Shown piece after piece: positions 56,844-64,000 of a stretch of 64,000 nt of DNA. Position numbers and translations under genes: made by a program. Each line of letters opens with the position of its first letter. The first letter of the stretch is position 1. The DNA comes from Cryptomeria japonica (taxonomy: Eukaryota; Streptophyta; Pinopsida; Cupressales; Cupressaceae). A model generated the notes under the pieces. That model was not told the DNA's origin. It made no database searches and worked only from the letters and a program-made list of their open reading frames with translations. The stretch covers positions 185,860,449 through 185,924,448 of the forward strand of contig NC_081411.1 in assembly GCF_030272615.1 (NCBI RefSeq). Direction: 5' to 3'.

Positions 56844-57779
56844 CTAATCACCTCTTTTAATAAAACATTTTCTTCCAAATATCTTAAAATAACTAACATC
56901 AGGTGACCTCCCATACCAGTATTCATATGGGGTCTTGTCCTTACCTCTTTTCACCAGAACTCGGTTCATTGTGTAGATAGTTGTACTTACAACTTCTTTC
57001 CAAAATGTTTTTGTTACACCTCCTTGTATCAACATAGTCCTAGTAGCTTCAACCATTGATCGGTTGTTTCTCTCTGTTATACCATTCTATTGTGGTGTCC
57101 TTGGAGCAAAAAGTTGCCACTTGATACCATTATCATCACAATACTTAGTGAACTCCACAAAAGTGAATTCACCACCTTGATCTATTCTCAGACATTTTAT
57201 CTTTTTGCCACTCTTTTTCTCAGCTAAGGGTCTGAATTCCTTGAATTTACCAAAAGCTTCATTCTTATCATTCAAGAATGTGACCCACATCATCCTTGAA
57301 CAACCATCAATGAAGATCATGAAATATCTGTCACCTTGAATGCTTCTTGTTCTTATTGGTCCACATAGATCTGTATGAACCAAATCTAACAAGTGCTTTG
57401 CTGAAAAGGACTTTCTCTTGAAAGTTGAAGAAGTAATCTTCCCTAGCTGACATTCTTTACAAAGAGAATTAACCAGTTTTTCTAGCTGAGGCAGACCTCT
57501 TACTATCTTAGACTTGCTTGCTTTAACAATATTGTCAAAATTTATATGATAAAATCTTCTATGCCAAAGCTAGCTATCATTAATTTTTGCAATCAAACAG
57601 TTGCTATCTTTAGGATTAAGATGAAATAGATTACCTCTAGTCTTTTTCCCGGTTGCAATCAATTCACCTTTGTTGTCAAAGATTTTGCACATACTATTTC
57701 TAAACTCTAGTGGGTATCCTCTGTCATTAAGTTGTACCACACTTAAAAGATTGTGCTTTAGGCCTTCAACCCAATAGAC
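56844..57779 (-). pseudogene. C2 integrase and pre-integrase region
   Basis: 57779-57400 carries the pre-integrase region (YWVEGLKHNLLSVVQL), LWHRRFYHINFDNIVKASKS and CKECQLGKITSSTFKRKSFS (HHCC), with a stop near 57570. 57392-57087 is the catalytic core: LLDLVHTDLCGPIRTRSIQG with the first Asp and LRIDQGGEFT with the second. After a TAG in the core comes NGITERNNRSMVEATRTMLI with the Glu. 57056-56844 continues TPYEYWYGRSPDVSYFKIFG. Upstream, the gene is cut by NA3. Confidence 0.9.
57775..57779. repeat. NA3 target-site duplication, visible copy
   Basis: TAGAC directly outside the NA3 LTR. The partner must lie beyond the window, so it is unverified. Confidence 0.5.
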
Positions 57780-58891
57780 TGATGAATACTAAGAGGGGGG
57801 GTGAATAAGTATACGAAAAAATGCTGAATACAAACTCTTAAATAGTTTAACAGATAACCAGTACAATAGATTTACTAACAAACTGGTTAAGATAAATGCA
57901 AACCAAATAGCAAATAAAGCATTCACCCACAAGAGAACAATCACCACAACACAAGATGTTTTGATGTGGAAACCCAAATGGGAAAAACCACGGTGAGCAA
58001 AAACTCACAAGTAACTATCTGTAGAATAGAAACTAGACCAGTTAAGGTTAGACCAGTTAAGGTCATACAATGTTCTTCACTAGAACAAATCCTGTTAGGA
58101 ATCTAGATCTCTGTTAGGAGATAAGTTCTATTAAAGACTACCTTGTGAGAGGATTTCAGATTCATAGTTGTGAACCACCTTGTTAGAGGATTTACAAAGG
58201 CTTTGCTAGGCCTACCCGATTAAGGGTTTCAGACTTGTCGAAGATATGAATAATCAACAAGTAGATGATCTAGATACTAGCACAGTATTCTTGATTAGAT
58301 CCTTGATAGCTCATTGTTAATGCACATTTAGCATTACTTCAGTCTTTAATATCTCCATACTCTCTTTCTTCACACAGACCTAATCTTCTCTTCTATGACT
58401 GCACATACAAACCCTCATCAACAACTAAAACCCTAGACATGATGTCCTTATAAAGGAGTCTGATTTCATGTCAGTCCAATAGGATTAAATTACAAGTTCT
58501 TAGGTTCAGTGCATCTAGAAACATTTGGTAACATGACATAAAAGCACTACCAAAGTGTCAGTGGATGGTAACTCATCACAGAAATATCGGTTCATACAAT
58601 TTACCGATTACCCGTTGTCAAAGTGAAGACTGGAAAAATTTTAACTACCGCTTTGTTCCTTCATACTGCTTGAGATTCTTGAACTACTTGAGGTCTTCAT
58701 ACTGCTTGGGGTCTTCAGTCACTTTGTGACCAGTAAATATCTTCTGCAGAACACCAATAGTCTAAAGACTATAACACATAATACCAGATGGAACAATTAC
58801 CGGTTGAGCATAACTCATACATAAAGAAAGTGATCACAAAAAAAGTGTGTGTCCATCAATGACAGTCACAACATCATCAAAAATGACAACA
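57780..58891 (-). repeat. NA3 3' LTR
   Basis: The element strand starts TGTTGTCATTTTTGATGATG and ends TATTCATCA, like the NA1 LTR. A TATA box (TTTATAAGGACATC) is at about 58444-58456. The GTGG-TTTTTCCC block is at 57965-57993 and the G-run at 57793-57801. Confidence 0.92.
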
Positions 58892-59112
58892 ATCTCCCCC
58901 TTTGGCATTGATGGCAACACTTATGAAAATTTTGACATCTAAGTGTTTTACAACAAAAATATGCCATAATCAAAATTACTCCCCCTAAGAATATACACTA
59001 TCCCTTTTTGTAGAAAATACAATGTATACAACTCCCTTAAAGAGGTAACATGAAAGTATACATGAAATGGTAACATTCACCAAAATTTTAAATACTAGTC
59101 CCCCTTTGCCAA
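58892..59112 (-). promoter_or_regulatory. NA3 multiple polypurine tracts
   Basis: CCAAAGGGGGAGAT (58892-58905) abuts the LTR. Further tracts TCTTAGGGGGAG (about 58979-58990) and GGCAAAGGGGGAC (about 59099-59111) lie upstream. Order and spacing match NA1 and NA2. Confidence 0.83.
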
Positions 59113-59174
59113 CAATGACAAAGTAATGTAGAATAACCCCTATTTCTCATTATCATTAAAAAGTGAGTAAATGT

Positions 59175-62100
59175 TTATGACAATAAGGAATGAAACTTGT
59201 CAAATACCAATTTAAAATCTTGCATAAAAGTCTTCATGGCTAATGACCATGACTCAAGTAATGAGGTAGCAACCTCACTTTCCATCTACATTTGAGATAT
59301 GTGTTCTTCCATGGCATCAATGGTACTCATCTCTTGAGTTACCATTAAGGCTTCCAGATTGAGAAAGCACTTATAAAGTATTTGTAGTCTGGGTAATAAG
59401 ACTAGTTGAAGCTCCTGCAAATCTCTTTACCGGTTGCTAATCTCCAATTCTATCCTGGTAGACTGAAGTTGATACTAGTGAACTGTTTGCCCATATGTAG
59501 TGAAAGAATCATATGGCATCTTGAAGTTTCTTATGTACATCTATAAATCTGATTGGATTTTATCCTTTTGTGTGAGCACATCATCGCAAAATAGATGGGG
59601 TTGGCTGATTTTGCTCAACAATAGTTTGCCCTCATCCATAGCATCTCTTATATCCTTCTATTGTTTCTGAAGTTGAGACCAGAGCTCATTCAGTTTCTTG
59701 ACTAAGACAGTGTTGAGTACCTTGTCATGCTTCTTCTTTGCATTTGCTTTGGCAACTTGTTCTAGGCATTATACCTAGTCCTCTACAATGGTACATAGAA
59801 GTTTCAGTTTGGCCAGAGAAGAATTAGTACTGGGGAGGTTAGTACCTAGAATCAAATTGGTGAGGGTGTCAGCTGTAGTTTGAATGACATCTCGTTCCTT
59901 TTTCCTCCTCAATGTTTCCAATCTTTCTTGTGCAAGCTTTATGCTTTGCATCAGCTCTGATTCATTTGTAGATTGGAGATCAATAGGACTAGTGATGTCA
60001 ACTGGTTTGGCTTGACCATAGTTACCTTTGGAGTCTCTTCTTGTTTGGCTTTCTTTATTTCCTCCTTCTATGTGGCTTTTTTCTTTTCTTCTTCTTCTTT
60101 CATTATTTCTTCTTTCTTATTATCTTCCTCCTGCTTCTTCTTTCCTTCCTCCTTTTTCTTCTTCTCCTCTTCTCTTCTCTTCTCCTCTTCTTTCCTCTTC
60201 CCCTCTTCTTTCCTTTTCTCCTCTTCTTGTTTCCTCTTGTCTTCTTCTTTCTTTTTCTCCTCCTCTTTCTTTTTCTCTTCCTCTTTCTTTTTCACTTCCT
60301 CTTTCTCCGCTTTCTCCTTTGCAGCCTTTTCCTTGTCCAGTTTCTCCTTTTCTACTTGTTCTTTATCCCGCTTCTCCTTCTCTATTTTTTATTTATCTTA
60401 TTTCTTCTTCTGTATGTCCGAAGTGACATCTTCATCATCCAATGCTTCAACATCACTAGTGTCAACCTATTCTGTAACTCTTTCTCCTTCACCATCAAGT
60501 ACCTCATCCGGCTTGGCTGAGGATAGGTTAGGGTCTTTTTTAGCCTTCTTGCTAGCCTCAGACACTTGGTGCAACTGGACAACAAATTTGGCATGCAGAT
60601 GAGTGTCCTTCTCTACTTCAAAGGTTCTACCTTCTAGCAGCCCAAGTCTTCTTCTTCTCATGAAGAAGAGACCTTTATGCATGTCCATTATCTCAAATAA
60701 TTCAGAATTGGAGGCTTCATGAAAGTACTGAGCAAATACTTTCTCCCTTATTTTCCATTCTTTATCTATGGCAATGCGCCATTTGTTGTCCAAAGAATTG
60801 TATAAAGAATCAAGTGTCACTAATCTAATTTCAGATGGCGACCGATCATTTACACACAAATATTTTATCATTTCCTGCACTACTTCTTCCTTCTCATTAT
60901 CAGAAAAATCATCAAAATATTCTTTTATGTCATCAAGAACCTTTCTCTTATTATTCTTTAAAGTCCTTTGACAATGCATCAGAGGCTTGTAAGAAGGGAT
61001 GTCTATATTTACCAGTGTTGATGATGCAAGTGCAGTACCGATAGATTTAGCCTTCTTTATTGATTGCCTGGTTTTCTTGGGCTGCACTTCTGGTTCGATA
61101 TCCTCTAACTCCAGAGAGTTGTTTTTGGTCTTTTGCTTCCTTTCAAATACTTTAGTGTGTGCAACTTATGGTTTCTTCTTGGAAGGTGATCGCTTGGTCA
61201 CTTTAGGACTTGCTGAGGTAACCGGTGCTGGTACCGATGGCACTGCCTTGCCCTTTTTCACCATAGGATTGTCAACCACTATTATCCTCTCTAAGTAAGT
61301 GTCGGTTCACCTTTTATTCACATCAAGAGGTGAGGCAAGCAAGGTAGAGGCATACCCATCTAACATTTCATACATCACCTCATATCCCATAGGTTCTACT
61401 TCTTTCTTTCTGGGCTCTACCGCTTCCATTATACATTCATCTACTTTTATAGTAAAGCAGATATACTCTTCATATTTCTTGACAATATCTCTAGATATCC
61501 TCATCCTTTGACTCATCTTCCACTTGAATTCATCAAAATATTTATTCAAGACCTCAAGATATCTGTTTCCCACCGCTTAGAGACTTTCCCTAATTTGTTT
61601 AGTAACCAGTTGGTCAGGAGACCATTGAATATCACCAACTCCTGGGATATAGCCTTGGAAGTAGAAAAATAGCCCGACCAAAAGTTGTCCAAATATGAAC
61701 CTCAGAGCACTATCCTATTTGATGGACTTTAGGTTTAGTAGAAGTTGTTTTTGCAAACAAGTACACAGATCAAATGAGGTGTCTTCCTTGATCATTTTGT
61801 ATGCGACATTCACTGCAGCAGCAGGGACAAAGTTTATTTGGCTAGCATAAAACACTCGGTAGCCAATCACCATGCAGACATACTTGACCAAATCATCTTT
61901 GATGGGATTGATAGTCATTCCACGTTGATCGCTTAGTCATTTCAGTCTTGGTGAATTTCCTTAGGGCAGGCACCTTACCAATGTTGCAGAAACTGGTGAT
62001 GGCATGAATTGCTTCAGGTGTTATGTCATGCGTCCTCTCAAGATACATTTTGTCACCATGAAATCTACTTAGGATGATGCAGATGTGTTCTTCAATGAAC

Positions 62101-62375
62101 TCTTCAAGAAAATAAACAACATTATGTAGTTTCTTCCTCTCTAGGATGTTGTATTCCGGTTTAATTTTCTTGTCATCCCCATAGAATAGACCTAGCTGGG
62201 AATGAATCGCTAGGAATCCTAGGTCTTCCAATTTATAGTCAATGTACCCTAAAATATCTTCCTCAATAATGACTCTAGTAGGTATTTGGGAAAGGGCATT
62301 GTATTTCATTTTTCTTTGAATAAATTCAGCTGAGTCCATAGGTACACTAGAACTGGAGTGCAATGCAGAAGCCAT
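59175..62375 (-). pseudogene. NA3 ORF2: unknown protein, close homologue of NA1 ORF2
   Basis: The start is placed at MASALHSSSSVPMDSAEF by comparison with NA1 and NA2; an in-frame ATG six codons earlier is less likely. N-terminal landmarks: LSRFHGDKMYLERTHDITPE, IHAITSFCNIGKVPALRK, then a frameshift near 61930, YVCMVIGYRVFYASQINFVP, QLLVGLFFYFQGYIPG and VEPMGYEVMYEMLDGYASTL. The middle block VNIDIPSYKPLMHCQRTLKN and YFDDFSDNEKEEVVQEMIKY is better preserved than in NA1 (60467-61087 open). A Lys/Glu-only tract follows (60068-60330), then a coiled-coil tail ending VFDKFHSLLS at a TAA (59175-59177). There are several stops. Because it ends naturally here, it defines the C-terminus for the family. 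Confidence 0.86.
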
Positions 62376-62780
62376 GATTAACAAGAATTTCAAGAAATAC
62401 CTTCACAATTTTGAAATTTAGGGTTTGCCAATGCAACTCACACCATACCACTTCGGTTGCTTGCTTACCGCTTAGTGTTCTTCACTGATAGGTTGAAAAT
62501 ATCTCTAGATTCTTCTGCAAGATTTTAATTCTCTCTGAATCGCAAGTGGAATCACCTTTTGTCGCTCTTGAAAATGACATTAAGAATCCCTTTTAAACAA
62601 ATTCTTCACCTACCATAATAAATGCTTCCACCGTTAGGGTACAAACCCTAATTTTGCCTTTTACCACTTCAAAAGCTTCTACCGATTGATAGGTAACATA
62701 TACTGGTTTGGGTCTTTACCAATACAAGCCGAGGGTTCAAAACATTTCACCGATTTGTTCCCCCTAAGCTTTTCTAAAGC
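62376..62780 (-). other. NA3 intergenic region between ORF1 and ORF2
   Basis: AAGCTTAGGGGGAACAAATC (about 62751-62770) follows the ORF1 stop, exactly as in NA1. GTGAAGGTATTTCTTG precedes the ORF2 ATG (about 62393-62408). Otherwise non-coding. Confidence 0.6.
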
Positions 62781-64000
62781 TCAGTTTGCTGGTTCAGAGA
62801 CTTCCACACTAGGTGTAGAAACCAGTTCATCCTGTGACACTTCTTTAGATTTCTTTTTCCAAGTTTTATCCATTCCCACTTGAACGGATTCAACATCAAT
62901 CTTCCCTTCTGGAGTGATTGGTATATCATCTGATAGGTTCTTTCTCATTCTGTAGGTTCTAGCAGTGTGCCCTAGTTTGTTGCAATGAGAGCATACCATT
63001 CCAGGTGATCTCTGTGGTCCATTATTCATACTACCATTCCTCCTTCTGCATGTTGCAGCAATGTGACCGCTTCCATGACAGATCATACAAGTTGTTCTCC
63101 AACTGGTTGCTGCTTGATAGCCACCTGACCGATGGTCATAGGTATTATACCGGTTGGGATTCCGGTTCACAGAGGGTTTCAAGAAAACTCCTTGAGTCCT
63201 TTGTAGATATCTCCTAGTGTTGTGCACAGCTGACCTGCATTGAAATTCTCTATGCCCAAACTTGCTACATGTATAGTGATTTCCATTGAATCTTTTGGAT
63301 CTAGGCTTATTGTTTAGAAAATAAGGAAAATTATTGTAGGCCTTATTTCTACACACATTAGTAGTATGTCCTTCTTTGAGACAATTAAAGTAAACAAGTT
63401 TAAACTTTTTCTTACCTTTGTCCTTTGATGTTGGTTGCTTCTTTGATGCTACATCTTTTGTTCTAGAGGTCTCACCTTCCTCATAACTAGAGAAACCAAG
63501 TCCAGTGGTATTCTTTACCGGTTCAGCTGACTCAAGCTTTTACTCTAGCTTAATAGCACTCTGATTGAATTTGGCAAGTATTTCCTTTCACTCAGTGAGT
63601 TCCTTGGAAATAGCAGCATTGGATTCCTTCAAGGTTGCATTCTCAGAAATAGATATGTTTAGTTCACCTTCCATTTCTTCTTTTTCCACTTTACTTTCTT
63701 GGAGATGAGCAGCAAGGGCACTAATTTCGCGCTTTAGCTTGGAGATCTCATGATCTTTGTCTTTTACCAGATCTTCAGCTTTCCTTTGGTTCTCAAACTC
63801 TTGACACATTCTGATAGTCAGTCCTTCCAGTTCCCTTCTCAAGTTGGCATTAGATTCATTCAATTTTTCAACTTCTTCAACTAGGGTCTTCATGTTTGCT
63901 TCATCAGAAGAACCATTTTCAGTAAGCTCCATTAATTTCTTAGCATGCTCTCTTCATTTGGCCAAAGAGGCTTTATACTTGACTTTGAGTTCATCATAGG
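62781..64000 (-). pseudogene. NA3 ORF1: coiled-coil, four-knuckle Gag-like protein, partial
   Basis: One frame runs from the window edge to a TGA at 62781-62783, with stops near 63953, 63588 and 63541. The coiled coil (ETNMKTLVEEV-type, REISALAAHLQESKVEKEEM) matches NA1 ORF1 closely. Knuckles: YFNCLKEGHTTNVC (first Cys lost), YTCSKFGHREFQC (first Cys position altered), CMICHGSGHIAATC and CSHCNKLGHTARTY (last Cys lost). In NA1 different Cys positions are intact in knuckles 1 and 4. The tail is VEVSEPAN. Confidence 0.87.

Larger units (their letters stand above)
40730..57779 (-). mobile_element. C2: Ty1/copia element, 3' part, multiply interrupted
   Basis: C2 is a minus-strand copia element. 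Its 3' LTR lies in two pieces (about 40730-42108 and about 54451-54573), separated by S2 and its contents. A purine tract is at 54574-54587 and pol runs from 54904 up to 57779, where NA3 interrupts in the pre-integrase region. Gag, protease and the 5' LTR must lie right of the window. Its LTR is not the same as C1's, but pol and cis signals are related. Confidence 0.83.
57780..64000 (-). mobile_element. NA3: third two-gene LTR element without pol, partial
   Basis: The 3' LTR (57780-58891), purine tracts, ORF2 and most of ORF1 lie on the minus strand. The 5' end is beyond 64000. LTR and proteins are closest to NA1. The visible interior has no pol. From the NA1 spacing, the primer site should lie about 110-130 bp beyond the window edge. 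It is inserted in C2's pre-integrase region. Confidence 0.9.

Noticed and set aside
59973..60602. 209-residue plus-strand Ser/Phe-rich frame
   Set aside because: Same effect: it mirrors the Lys/Glu tract of NA3 ORF2 on the minus strand.

Overview
The window is plant nuclear DNA built almost entirely of nested, decayed LTR retrotransposons. Both plant lineages are present: Ty3/gypsy (YLDD reverse transcriptase, integrase) and Ty1/copia (primer site of the TTGGTATCAGAGC type, FVDD reverse transcriptase). The DNA is AT-rich. I found no intact host gene, rRNA, tRNA or CRISPR array. A seed plant with a large, repeat-rich genome fits best; a gymnosperm is possible, but I cannot show it from sequence alone. 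Element names (GyA, C1, NA1 and so on) are mine.

Left part (1-17865). A minus-strand gypsy element, GyA (183-14863), has LTRs of about 855 bp and a degenerate gag-PR-RNaseH-RT-RNaseH-INT order. Its RT is split by a minus-strand copia element, C1 (2944-10275), flanked by a 5-bp target duplication, CACAC. C1's gag is split in turn by a 526-bp A-tailed retroposed fragment with a 16-bp duplication. 14864-17865 is unassigned.

Middle part (17866-39049). A plus-strand gypsy element, GyB, related to GyA in gag and pol, has LTRs of about 1.5 kb. Its integrase is hit twice: by a solo copia-type LTR (about 24540-25636) and by NA1 (26073-33652, duplication CTATC).

Right part (39050-64000). A LINE-like 3' tail is followed by a minus-strand copia element, C2. 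C2's 3' LTR is split by a solo LTR (S2), S2 is split by NA2 (43174-53965, duplication TTATT), and NA2's 3' LTR is split by a 4.2-kb TG...CA insertion (S3, duplication GGTTT). C2's pol is also interrupted by NA3 (from 57780 past the window end).

The most interesting content is NA1, NA2 and NA3. These are three independent insertions of one kind of element that has copia-type LTRs, primer site and polypurine tracts but no protease, integrase, RT or RNase H. Each carries two genes: ORF1, a coiled-coil protein with four CCHC-type knuckles and no capsid domain, and ORF2, an unrecognised protein of about 1070-1110 codons. ORF2 has a globular N-terminal half, a highly charged or Gln-rich low-complexity middle and a coiled-coil C-terminus. 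Their cis signals (primer site, multiple AAAGGGGGAGA-like tracts, an inverted repeat across the tract/LTR junction) match those of the pol-bearing C1 and C2. I infer mobilisation in trans by such elements.
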